Shown in pieces: positions 54,801-64,000 of a stretch of DNA of 64,000 bases. Numbering within the stretch: the stretch's first letter is position 1; the number at the start of each line of letters is the position of its first letter. The stretch spans positions 22,370,537 through 22,434,536 of the forward strand of contig NC_064767.1 in NCBI RefSeq assembly GCF_011397635.1. The letters run 5' to 3'. The notes under the pieces were generated by a model, which was not told where the DNA came from, made no database searches, and saw only the letters and a list, made by a program, of their open reading frames with translations. A program made the translations under genes and the position numbers. Source of the DNA: Epinephelus fuscoguttatus. Lineage: Eukaryota; Chordata; Actinopteri; Perciformes; Serranidae.

Positions 54801-57800
54801 CCTCTTTTCATTTCTCCCCTTTCTGGATGTCCTTCATTTGCAGAGTCATGATTGCTGGGAAGGGACAAGACCAGAGACCACGTGAAGCAGTCATTAACAA
54901 AACTGTACGCTGACAGCAGGAGCAGGCAGAGCAGGAGCTATAAATACAGCGGACATGGCCGTGTCTCGTACAAAAAGAGGCAGGAAATCTCAAAGAGGAA
55001 CCGCTTTGTTTTTTTAAATCTACTGTCAGCAAAGAACTGTTAGTGTACACGTATCAAAGTGTTGCCCTTTCAGGAAATAATGTTATTCAAAGTGCATCAC
55101 CTCATATTTAATAACATAATAAACTATGACATTATTTGTGATAATCAGTGTTGGAAGAAGTATTCAGATCTTGTACTTACAATCCGTATAATGCCACACT
55201 TTGAAAATTACAGGTAAAAGCTCTGCATTCAAAATTTTAGATTAGTAAAATATCAAAATATGTGACAAGAGAAGACAAGAGAATGTATTTTAAGGGACAG
55301 TTCACCCAAAAATAAAAAATGCATATTTTCCTCTCACCTGTAGTGCTATTTATCAGTCTAGATTGTGTGGTGTAAGTGTCTGAGTGTTGGAGATATCAGC
55401 TGTAGAGATGTCTGCCTTCTCTTGAATATAATGGAATTACTGTAGATGGCACTCGGCTTGTGGTGCTCAAAGCGCCAAGAAACACATCTGAAAAACTCAA
55501 CATCAATGTCTCTTTCCAGAAATCATGACCTGGTTACTCAAAATAATCATCAAAATTTGTTGTGAGCAGTTTCATGTAGGAACTATTTATTACTGTTGTA
55601 GTCGGGTGACGTGGAGCTAATTTTCACCATCATGTGTGCTTTTGGGTAGATTAATCTATAACAGTGCATAATGTTTTATAAACTGATCATATATTTTGAA
55701 TGCAATATCTTAATCTATGAAGAAAGTAGTGAATAAAGTTGTAAAATGAATCTAGTAGAGTAAGAAGTACAATATTACCCTCTGAACTGTACTGTGGTAG
55801 AGGCATACAGTACAGAACAGTACCTCAAATGTGTACTTAGTAATATTCCAGCACTTGTTATGTACAGTATGAAAATGGCCCCAGTCAGTGTTACATTACA
55901 TCATAACCACATTAATTATTAACGATGCATTACTGTAGCATTTGGCTGTTATGTTTGGTCGCAGTGGAGCAAATTTTAACCACATTATTTACTGTTGGGT
56001 AATTTAATCTAACAGAGTGCATCACATTTACAATATTAATCTGTAAAGTAGTTATAGCTGTCAAATGAAAAGGAGTAAAAAGCAGTTTTTCCATCTGAAA
56101 TGTAGTGATGTACAACATTTAAAACACAATGACTTGGACATAATAACCTACTGTACACTACAAGTTTGTACTGTACTTGACTACATGCACTAAGGTCCTT
56201 TCCATCACCACTAGTAAAACTTTTAGATATTAAATTCTGCAATTTACTTCATATTAAGAATTAAATTATTAGCTAATATCAGTATGATTTATCATTGATC
56301 ATTCATAATCAGATACTTATTCATGGGCTTTTTTTTTATTATCATATAAATGAGATCATGTTTATATTTTCGGATGAATATGGTGCAGCATCAAACCTTC
56401 AGATTGGACAAAGTCTCATTAGTAAAATCTTTAAGAAATTATAAAATGTCATGAAGTCTTAATGGTAATTTTGCGCCTATGGTGTCTCAACATAATCATT
56501 TCTTGACAAAAGCACTGTATTATTCATTCACAGGTCCTCATATTGGCAGTTATCCAGCCACACGGATAATGACAGAAGCCTCAACCACATCCGAGTTTTA
56601 CCAATAACTTCCTGTAAGTCCCTACACCACTTAACTACTTTAGGATTCTGCTCCAATATCTCGGCTTCTGAGTGCAGATCCAGCTCTGTGATGCTGTATG
56701 ATGCTGCATAAAAGGGTCAGAGGAGAGCAGGGCTGGGAATCTAATCAAAGGAGAATACCATTACAGCAAATGAGAGATGGCAAGCGCACAAAACGTGGCA
56801 AGCAAAGTGAAGTGGCTACTGCACTCTCCAACTGTGCTCAAGGAGAAGGACGAGGCACCTCTCCTTCCCATCATCTTTTATGGCCTTACTTTTACTGCTG
56901 GATTAGAATAAGACGGCTGCCAGGTGAGAAATAAAACAACAACGTGCCTAAACACACATACACACAAGGAAGGATTCTTGGAGCTGCTGCTAGCCAATAC
57001 ATTACTCTGGGATGTCCATTTTCATACAAAGATGTGAAAGACACTCTCCTGTCAGGGTGGAAATGCCACTGTAACAGCAATTTTGTGGATAATCTTCCCT
57101 ATAACCCAATACTAATCTATTTCTTTGAGATAAGCTGGCAACTGTCACAACTCCCCAGGTCACCTGACACAGTGTGTGTCGGTTGTCTATAGCAACCACC
57201 TGCTACGAGAAGTATTTATACTCCGCATCATGATGATCTGCAGTGCCAGGGGTTGTTCCTGTGATTTACAGCTTCCTTATTCATCTTCACGCAGTCATGT
57301 GAGAGGCATGTATGTGCGGCGTCCCGACTTCACTGGTCACAAGTGGGTTTTACCCGGCGTTAGAGGAACTATGTTTGACAGTCAGCTGTTGTGATTTACA
57401 GGAGCGGAGAGCCCTGCATTCCTTTCGCCACCTCTGATCTAGAGTCACCTGTCAAAACCACGCCAACCCAGAACTAACCCAATAAACCCTGAGCAAATAG
57501 AGATGTGGTCATGTGCTCAGGTGTGAACATGTCAGGATGCCGGCCATTGTTGGAGGGTGGATTATCCTACCAGCAGCCATGTTCACTACAACCCACAGTA
57601 TCTCCACCAGGATCAAATCTTCCAGGAATGAGGAGAGTATAATCAGGAGACATGAGGGATTACATCACTCCGTAGTAGAGCCTGTTAACTCTCAATGAGC
57701 ATTGGACACGAAGATAAAGCCTCAACACTTGAGATCATGCAAGAAAACTCAGGTCATTGCTGATTGTCACAGGGATGCAGAATGACACCGGTGCTACTAA

Positions 57801-58053
57801 CATGGCGCTGTTCCCCCCTTTTTGATGTCATTATCAATGAAAGCACTGACAACAATATTGATGTTACATTATTGCAAAGACAGCAGGACAAATGGAGCTC
57901 TGCAGAGACAGCGAGAGAAAAAGAGAGAAAAAGAGAGAAGGCTGCAGAGAGAAAGAAGCAAGAGAGCATGGAAAGGCAGAAAAGAGATGAAGGGATGGAA
58001 GAAAGGGGAGTGCGCTTACCCCGGCGTGCCTGTTTTATCTTGGGGCTCAGCAT
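46194..58053 (-). CDS. arhgap22: Rho GTPase-activating protein 22, complete
   Basis: A GAP expected to act on Rac-type GTPases at the membrane. Ten coding exons: 58053-58020, 54102-53906, 52555-52468, 49789-49661, 49511-49301, 49210-49078, 48992-48919, 48532-48411, 47503-46504, 46413-46194. They total 2,208 nt, exactly 736 codons including the stop. Domains: PH at about residues 36-148 ([20 protein letters not shown], ending [14 protein letters not shown]); RhoGAP at about 160-330 with the arginine finger R195 in [10 protein letters not shown]; a Ser/Pro-rich exon (330-663) with [15 protein letters not shown]; and a C-terminal coiled coil ([20 protein letters not shown]). The [11 protein letters not shown] start and the [11 protein letters not shown] motif identify ARHGAP22 rather than ARHGAP24. 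Its tail faces mapk8 about 420 bases away. Confidence 0.96.
46504..47503 (-). CDS. arhgap22: 1,000-nt central exon of arhgap22
   Basis: A single exon starts at the end of the RhoGAP fold ([17 protein letters not shown]), then runs through a low-complexity, Ser/Pro/Glu/Lys-rich region. That region includes the conserved islands [30 protein letters not shown] and [13 protein letters not shown], and the exon ends in the first heptads of the coiled coil ([20 protein letters not shown]). A lysine/glycine-rich stretch with [20 protein letters not shown] looks like a locally expanded repeat. Confidence 0.95.
47590..48350. mobile_element. Fold-back element with about 210-250-bp inverted arms
   Basis: The left arm (about 47625-47880) and right arm (about 48140-48350) are inverse complements with scattered differences. 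For example CCTCTTACGTGCTATTTATC on the left faces GCAGGTAAGAGG with AATAAATAGC on the right. The loop holds unrelated sequence. A copy of the left arm also lies at 55291-55600. It is in the arhgap22 intron between exons 48532 and 47503. Confidence 0.7.
49790..52467. other. arhgap22 intron
   Basis: This 2.7-kb intron holds a (TTTC)n tract at 51759-51817. I see no exon, RNA gene or clearly bounded mobile element in the rest. Confidence 0.5.
51759..51817. repeat. (TTTC)n microsatellite
   Basis: About fourteen tandem TTTC units with one TTCC interruption. Confidence 0.97.
52991..53590. mobile_element. Inverted-repeat element, copy 2 (related copy at 36711)
   Basis: It starts TTAAAGGAACACTCCACCCA and ends ATTTTGTGGGTTTTCCTTCA. 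It shares AACGAAGAATCAAAATATAG, ATTCTTGATGAATTAGAGTG and AACAACAGCAAAACTATATT with the mapk8 intron copy. It is in the arhgap22 intron 52556-53905. Confidence 0.75.
55148..55860. mobile_element. Common fish repeat split by a half copy of the fold-back element
   Basis: The outer repeat begins GTTGGAAGAAGTATTCAGATC at 55149 and includes AAAAGCTCTGCATTCAAAA. It resumes near 55610 and runs to about 55860. The inner 55291-55600 matches the left arm of the element at 47590 (GCTATTTATCAGTCTAGATT, GTCTGAGTGTTG). It lies in arhgap22 intron 1 (54103-58019), which is otherwise featureless to me. Confidence 0.6.
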
Positions 58054-59870
58054 GGTTACCGTTGCTGTGCTGCTCCCTCTCACAGAGACATGACTGCATC
58101 CCTCTGTTCACACACTATTCCTCAAACACACACACACACACACTCAGAGGCTCTCGCTGCTGCCTCGCCCTGTTACTCCTCATCCTCTCCGAGCATCTCT
58201 CTCCCCGGCTCACTGTCTAGCACTTGGACACTGTCTCTGTCTGATTTCACACACGCACACTTACAAGCACTTAACCACACACTCTCCTCTGCCTCCCCTC
58301 CTTTCTTTCGTCTCACTCCCCCTGTCCGTCCCACTGGCCCGGCGTGCTGTTGTTCTCACATACCTAGAGCCCTGCCCACTCCCTCTCTCTCCCCTCTCCT
58401 CTCCTGTCTGTCTCTCTGCCTCCTGCTGCACACTCTCAGTATCAGTTTCTCACCGTCTATAAATATGTCTGGCTGTGTGTCCTCTGTCTTGTCACCCATT
58501 TCTTTACATTGGCTCCTGCATCGCTCCACAGTCTTCACAGTCCCTCCAGCTGTTTGCTCATGGAGATTTGATTATGGTCTCCTCTGTACCTGAAGTACAA
58601 CCTCAGATCAATACATTTGATTTAACTGACACCATCCTGGCCATTAAATGTTTGATGCAGAGCACATATTGTCTGCACCTATAAGCCATTGCAGATGTAT
58701 AATACATTTGGATGGACACGTGTGAAAAACTGACGAAACTCCACTGCACAGCGCTCATATTGAGTAACCCGAGTCATTCAGGCTCAGGATTTATAGTCCG
58801 AGGGGAAATGCCACATCGCTCAGTCACTCAGCAATCTGTAGGATGAAAGCCACAACACTTAAGGGTGTGATGTTCTTGTTTCTATTCAGCCTGGTTGGGT
58901 TGTGTTGGGTGTGATAAAGCAGATAAATGCTGGATGAGAGTAAAATGCAGTACAGGGACACTGCTGACTGAGCTTTCTCATAGGGAAAAATAACCTACTT
59001 CGCTCACACGTAACAATCAATGACAAAAGGTTCCTGCCATACACTGCTCTAATAAAGGCTTTATAAAGGAGTGACAGTAGAGGCATAACTATGGGGATTT
59101 AATTCTTTATATTTTCAAAACTACCCTGACTCCTAGATATGGTAGAGAAATGGTGTGGGGCCGGATAAATACCCTAAAATTAGAGCTTAACTTTATATGA
59201 GAGCTCAGATAGCCAGGAAGTTGGACTCTATGAAAGGGTGTTGCGAGATACCAAAGTTGACAATAACCACAATGTTTAAAAATGAAATATTGATGTTGTG
59301 TTAATAATACACATATGATAATATTGTGTGAAAAATAATCCATAGTCTCCTAAATCATTTCTGTTTCTGTCTGTTCTCGGTTTGTCTCCCTCCATCAGCA
59401 TCATATGGTTGCCTTTTCATGATCCATTAAATGTAATTTTCATGCTTTTGTTCATTTATGGTTACATCCTCTCTCCCCTTCTCCCTACACTCATATTTAG
59501 AGTGTACAAGTAATTAATTCCCCTAAAAGGGACAAAATACACAATAAACAGAGCTAAATTTGACTTTGACTGATAGAATTATTCCTTCTTTTTTCCCCAA
59601 ATTTCAAGAAATACTGCGATAATATCATTATTGTGAACTCTTTTGGCCATGCTAATCGTGTAGTAAAACTCTGATATCATGCCAGTACACAACACAATAG
59701 GTCATCACCTTTCTTGATACAATGATCATTGCTCTAACACATAAAAAGACAGAGCTTTACCTGCCAATTCCTTTGGTTTGTCACTGGCGAGAGGAGTCCT
59801 GGATGATCTCATGACAGTGAACCTGTCTGCACAGTGTGTCCCTCTGCACTGGGGCCATCTCTAGAGCCAC
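58054..59870. other. arhgap22 upstream region, no gene recognised
   Basis: This region contains the 5' side of the first arhgap22 coding exon. The DNA is pyrimidine-rich with a (CA)n run at 58123-58143 and CTCTCC-type low complexity to about 58450. It probably includes 5' UTR and promoter, but no TATA box or CpG cluster stands out. Open frames here look like by-products of the low complexity. Confidence 0.35.
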
Positions 59871-59904
<34 letters not shown>

Positions 59905-59913
59905 CACACACAC
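59871..59913. repeat. (CA)n microsatellite
   Basis: A CA run with one GG interruption. Confidence 0.95.
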
Positions 59914-60555
59914 AAGCACACTCCGAGTCTAAACAATGGCAATACTGAAACCTCAATCCTCTGCTTAATTGATAATCACCAAGAACCAAATCAAATGACA
60001 TTCACATACCCAAAGAGAAGGAACTACTATAGCTGCCATCAGTAACACAGCAATGACGCGAGCCTGAAGAATGCTGATGTGAACAGACTCTGATAGAAGG
60101 AAGGAAATAAAGACAGTCATGCGAGTATTACTTGCCATGTCATCTCAGATGGGCAGACCAGACGACTCTGAGTCTGGAGCCTGACTCTCTGTGCTGCATA
60201 AGAACGCATCAAACAGTCCCAAGCAGCTGCTGTGATAGAAGCGACTTTACACAGAAATAAAACACAGCTATGCGATGCTCTCCTGCTGTCCTCCTCTTTT
60301 GAATTTTTTTTAAGTCTGTCTCTTTCTAAGGAAGTGAGCTGCCCTGATGGAGAAGTGAAAACTGCTGACTTCTATGTAAAAAATATTATGGGTTTCTCCC
60401 TCAGCTTTTTTTACTGTACATTTTTCCCACTCACAACGGAGTAAAAATCAATGCTCTGGCTGTTAGTGATCCGACTATGTAAATTAAGAGGGAAGGGCAC
60501 AAGCTTTGAATTTAAAAAGCCTTTCAATGCCAGTCTCTCTCCAGCTACACAGTCA

Positions 60556-60730
60556 GTGATGGAAAGTATCTACAGACATTTACTCTAGTACTCAAGCATG
60601 ATTTTAACACATATGGACTTGAGTATTTCAATTTTATGCTACTTTACACTTCTAGTCAACTACATTTTAGAGACAGACAGACTATGTTTATTACACTTAC
60701 TTTTTATCATATGACATGACACAGTACTAT
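60556..60730 (-). repeat. Fragment of a common fish repeat
   Basis: It contains GTGATGGAAAGTATCTACAG, ATTTACTCTAGTACTCAAGC and TATGCTACTTTACACTTCTA, a pattern repeated throughout percomorph genomes. No ends were determined. Confidence 0.55.
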
Positions 60731-60796
60731 ATTACACATCTATCCAGTAGTTTACAAAGTATCTAAAACTGGCTCCACATTCACCAACGACAGCAT

Positions 60797-61437
60797 CAAA
60801 GGTACAGTGTGTAGGATCTAGTGGCATCTTGCAATAGGCAGGCCCGTCGTTAGGAGGGGTCAAAGGGCACAGATGACCCCGGCCCAAGGCCCAGGGGCAT
60901 CCATGCAAAAGTCTACGCACCACTGGTGTGGGTGTGGCTGAATTTTGAAAATTTAGTCCCCCTGTTCTGTAATGAATTGCTTTCAAAAGTCCTTTTACGA
61001 TGCATTTCTTTTGCATCTTGTCTTGATGCTTTTGATGTTTTATGTGAAGTACTTTGAAATGCTTTGTTGCTGAAATGTGCAGTATAAGTACATTTGATTT
61101 GCCATGCCTTGTTCATATTTCCTAGTGGCTGGCCTGGCAATGAGGTTGCAGAACTGAAATTTCTCCCGTGTGCAAAACTTTTCGGAGAACTATGGTGGCT
61201 GACACAAAAACTCGAATGACTCTATCTATAACCAGTGTTTGATTTGTCAATTCTGGGCCACTGTGGAAACAACATAGCCGACTCCAGAAGAGGCCCCACT
61301 CCATATATGGATATAAATGGCTCATTCTAAGGTGACGAAAACAAATCTTAGTTTCAAGTAATCCAAACATAATTATGAATATTATGTTCCATTCCTGACA
61401 ATAGATCCTACAAGTCCTACATGCTGGACCTTTAAAA
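60797..61437 (-). mobile_element. Reverse copy of the GTGTAGGATTTA element with an insertion
   Basis: It starts AAAGGTACAGTGTGTAGGAT and ends GTCCTACATGCTGGACCTTT. It is split by foreign sequence at about 60839-61120, which begins GGCAGGCCCGTCGTTAGGAG. It is the same family as 12369 and 19437. Confidence 0.7.
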
Positions 61438-61712
61438 GTCCAGTGTGAAGAATAGTTGTGTCTTCATTACCTCAGAATGAGCCGTTTATATCTACATACG
61501 GAGCAGGTCCTCCTCCGTTCAACCTGCCATTTTGCACGTTAGCTCAGAGTAGACAAACCAAACACTGGCTCTGGAGAGGGCCTTTTGTGTTTTCACGCTA
61601 CCTGTAGGCCACCGTAGTTTTGAAAAGGGAGGGGTGTGCAGAGGGGAATTCAGTTGATTGCAATAAGCAACCTCACTGCTAGATGTCACTAAAATGCTGT
61701 TAAGTATCTCAG
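61437..61712 (+). mobile_element. Direct copy of the GTGTAGGATTTA element, abutting the previous one
   Basis: It starts AAAGTCCAGTGTGAAGAATA and contains CAGAATGAGCCGTTTATATC and ACACTGGCTCTGGAGAGGGC, ending at the CTAGATGTCACTAAAATG segment. Together with 60797-61437 it forms a head-to-head inverted pair. Confidence 0.7.
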
Positions 61713-62002
61713 TTCTTTGTCTTCCACTGTACAGTTAGATAAAAAGAGAGTCTCTATTCAGTCTTCTTAAATGGCAGATTTCTGTGATGTTTTTTATTAA
61801 GCATATTTTTCCTACAGCATAAAAAACATTACGGCACACATGAGGTATCATCCTGGAAACAAAAAAAGAAAAAAAAAAACTTACGTAACCACAGATAAAA
61901 TACATTAGTACATCTTAAAATATATTTAAATATCGACAAGTGGCAGCCATTAAATACAATAACACTGACCCAGAGATGGAGAAGTACAGTAAAAGCACTC
62001 AC

Positions 62003-62134
62003 ACCACTCCATATGCATGACAGGCAGTTCAGTAGACACTAAATAATACCATGTGATGTAGCCGCTCACATAGTCCAGACACACCAGCCTCTGAGGGGTG
62101 TGGGGAACATCATCTATAATCGAGAAATATGGTC
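62003..62134 (-). CDS. Candidate internal exon of an unidentified gene
   Basis: Bases 62134-62003 on the minus strand are open, preceded by a strong acceptor (TTTCCTTGTGTCCCTCAG) and followed by a GTGAGTG donor. The length is 132 nt, a whole number of codons with phase 1 at both ends. It reads GPYFSIIDDVPHTPQRLVCL then DYVSGYITWYYLVSTELP. I do not recognise the protein. It lies downstream of the DHHC stop codon on the same strand, so it is either another gene's exon or a chance open stretch. Confidence 0.3.
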
Positions 62135-62827
62135 CTGAGGGACACAAAGGAAATGAGTCTGTTTAATTGAAGGCATGAAAAGAGCATGTCTCATTAGTGA
62201 GAGCAGAGGAAGTGCCATGGCCCGAATGACTGGGAGCAGGTCGGAGAGGTAATGTCATTATGTTAGGAACAAAGTCTTGCAGTGCGCCTGCTCTTAACCA
62301 TTATCATACTAATGCTAATGTTACATGGGTACACAAATCTTCACAGCTTTGAGCAATGCTTTACATCATGACACTTTTATTCAGAACAATGGCGTTAAAA
62401 AAAGCATGCTGATGTGGAATATAAAAACAGATAGGAATGTAAGCTTTCACTCGGAGGCATTCCCTGCTAAAACACAGTTTTGGAAATATCCAACACTTAA
62501 CACAGAACAATGTAAACCAACAAGTTAATTATTAGAACATTTTTATCTTAAAAGTATTCAGTGAGGTCTCTAAAAACTAGTTGAACATTTAAACTCTTAG
62601 TGGTAGTTATCCTGCTAGCCACTGCTGACGAATCAACACTACAGCCTACTGTATATTAAAATAGAATATTGAGATATCACCAAATTCTACATTCAAGTAC
62701 AACATGTTATATGGCATTAGAGAGTTATTGAATCTAAAGACATTATCACAAGGTTGAGTGCACACCAAAGACTCTGTAAACTGGGAAGGAAGTGAGCGAT
62801 GAAACAACAGCCGGACACAAGACAGTT

Positions 62828-63316
62828 TTAAATGTCTATGGCAGTTTTGTCCTCTCTTGTTTGTATGCTGCCAACCCGTCTGCGACCCTCCAGCAGAAAC
62901 GACAGCACGATAACCCATCGCTGTATTAGTGACCTCTGTCGCACTGAGCTCTCACACTGTCTGAAGTAGGTGGTCGTTCCCGTTGCAACGGCATCAAACT
63001 GCTCGGTCAGTAGCCAAACCTCCCAAAGTAGTGTCAACGCATTCATAACCATCATGACCACGACCCAGAACTCCTCCCCCAACAACGTGAGCCACAATGA
63101 CAAGCTGTGACTGCCCGCAGACATCTTGTCATACAAGGAATTTGCTGCCGTGAAAACAAAAAGAATGTGGGCAATCACCATGGAGAGAATGAAGAGGAGG
63201 AAGAGGCGGTGGTTACCCCGGCCGACACACCGGTTGAGGAAAAGGCAGTGGTGGTCATAGTCTTTAATGCACACGTCACATAACTTGCAGTGTTTTGTGT
63301 AGTCGGGCTGAAACAA
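62828..63316 (-). CDS. DHHC palmitoyltransferase, last coding exon
   Basis: This is the terminal coding exon of a protein S-acyltransferase. It starts at a good acceptor (63318-63317, after a long pyrimidine tract) and ends with a stop at 62830-62828. It carries the second half of the cysteine-rich domain, HCKLCDVCIKDYDHHC then NRCVGRGNHRLF, with the catalytic DHHC Cys. Two membrane spans follow (LFLLFILSMVIAHILFVFTA and FWVVVMMVMNALTLLWEVWL), then a basic cytoplasmic tail. Where most family members have TTxE after the last span, this has TTTYF. Upstream exons should be beyond the right edge. I cannot assign the paralogue: the Tyr in DYDHHC and the LFLN/GNHRLF wording differ from the common ZDHHC groups I can recall. 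Confidence 0.88.
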   Translation of the reverse strand: MFQPDYTKHCKLCDVCIKDYDHHCLFLNRCVGRGNHRLFLLFILSMVIAHILFVFTAANSLYDKMSAGSHSLSLWLTLLGEEFWVVVMMVMNALTLLWEVWLLTEQFDAVATGTTTYFRQCESSVRQRSLIQRWVIVLSFLLEGRRRVGSIQTREDKTAIDI

Positions 63317-63395
63317 CTACGAGGAAAGCAAAGACAGGGTGGGGAGAAGAGCAACATTCTTGTTATTTGATGTAGCCCATCAACGAGAAAATGTG

Positions 63396-63781
63396 CATCT
63401 TTAAAGGTTCAGTAGGTAACTTTACTGGGCTGACTGCCGGCAACGTTTACGATGGAATGGTAACTTGTAACGTAACTCAGTGCATGAGTTGATGACCTGA
63501 ATCCATCAACACACCTTAAAAACCAATGTGACAACTTTGACCATCATTTAAATTTTTATTATACAACAGTTAGTTCCGGCCCTGCAATCTGATTGGTCGA
63601 GAGACAGTAAAACCGTGATGGTATTGGAGTACAACATCGCGGTTATTTCACTGTGTATGTACCACTCCGCCTCACAGCTGACTGCAATCAACAATCAAAT
63701 CAAAACTGACAGTTAGTGTCAGTTAGGTCAGCAGTTGCGTTGTAGGCTAATTAATTCATCCACTGTCAAACAGCCAAAAAT
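63396..63781 (+). mobile_element. Probable left part of a mobile element running off the window
   Basis: It begins TTTAAAGGTTCAGTAGGTAA, a MITE-like end, and leads through GTTCCGGCCCTGCAATCTGA and GGTCGAGAGACAGTAAAACC into the open frame at 63782. I associate the latter segments with repeated fish elements. No right end is visible inside the window, so the class is not determined. Confidence 0.4.
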
Positions 63782-64000
63782 ATGGATTTATTTCCTAAAA
63801 TAAGTTTTGAATTGAACTATGAATGGTCATCAGAGGAAGATGAGGGAGAGGAGAAGCTGAATCCATCTGAGCACACATCCAGGTTTGTCAGTGTTTCATC
63901 AGCGGAGCTCAATGACTTGGAGAAAAGCAACACACTGTCAGATCAGAAGGCAGAGTCAGATGTGCCTGTGAAGCGACTGAATTGTCTCTCTCAGATGACA
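63782..64000 (+). CDS. Open 5' part of an unidentified, possibly transposon-borne, gene
   Basis: From ATG 63782 the frame is open for 73 codons to the window end: MDLFPKISFELNYEWSSEED, then an acidic/Ser-rich stretch with RFVSVSSAELNDLEKSNT. The R.V.VS..EL..L motif resembles the N-terminus of KIAA1958/Crypton-recombinase-like proteins often carried by fish elements, but the match is short. No stop is reached, so it is partial. It stands opposite to, and immediately upstream of, the DHHC exon. Confidence 0.35.
   Translation, partial: MDLFPKISFELNYEWSSEEDEGEEKLNPSEHTSRFVSVSSAELNDLEKSNTLSDQKAESDVPVKRLNCLSQMT

Noticed and set aside
58090-58593. Plus-strand open frame of 167 codons rich in Ser/Leu/Pro
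   Set aside because: It lies in CT-rich low-complexity DNA starting in a CA repeat, has no recognisable domain or splice logic, and faces the arhgap22 5' end.

Overview
This is eukaryotic, vertebrate DNA, almost certainly from a percomorph teleost. It has short exons with GT/AG borders, long introns, many (CA)n, (GATA)n and (TTTC)n tracts, and families of short inverted-repeat elements and a tRNA-derived SINE of the kind common in spiny-rayed fishes. I cannot name the species.

Three genes dominate. (1) About 1.16-26.3 kb, minus strand: a very large protein tyrosine phosphatase with a KIND domain, a FERM domain, six PDZ domains and a C-terminal PTP domain. I could join 44 coding exons by splice phase. 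The N-terminal two thirds reads like mammalian FRMPD2 and the C-terminus like mammalian PTPN20, so this looks like the unsplit equivalent of those two genes (paralogous to PTPN13). The last PTP exon lies off the left edge. (2) 35.2-43.9 kb, plus strand: JNK1 (mapk8, probably the fish b copy), complete, with the mutually exclusive exon pair 6a/6b and a tandem 3' splice site that yields the 46- and 54-kDa forms. (3) 46.2-58.05 kb, minus strand: arhgap22, complete in ten coding exons that sum to exactly 736 codons. The order and orientation ptpn20/frmpd2(-) - mapk8(+) - arhgap22(-) match human 10q11.22 and parallel its paralogous region 4q21 (PTPN13 - MAPK10 - ARHGAP24).

The right end holds the last coding exon of a DHHC palmitoyltransferase (minus, 62.83-63.32 kb), an unassigned candidate exon (62.0-62.13 kb), and an open reading frame running off the window that looks transposon-linked (63.78-64.0 kb). 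Between 26.3 and 35.1 kb lie two CpG-rich stretches (about 28.95-29.55 and 32.38-33.07 kb), candidate promoters of the two divergent genes, plus a nested pair of inverted-repeat elements. The region 58.05-62.0 kb holds repeats and no gene I can support.

Functionally, the JNK and Rho-GAP genes are signalling proteins and the PTP is a scaffold-type phosphatase. Their proximity reflects old linkage, not an operon. Much of the non-exonic DNA is made of mobile elements, several nested in one another. I saw no evidence of a wholly new system; the most interesting points are the unsplit phosphatase, a probable 43-nt intron in it, the conserved JNK splice choices, and the nested elements next to splice sites.
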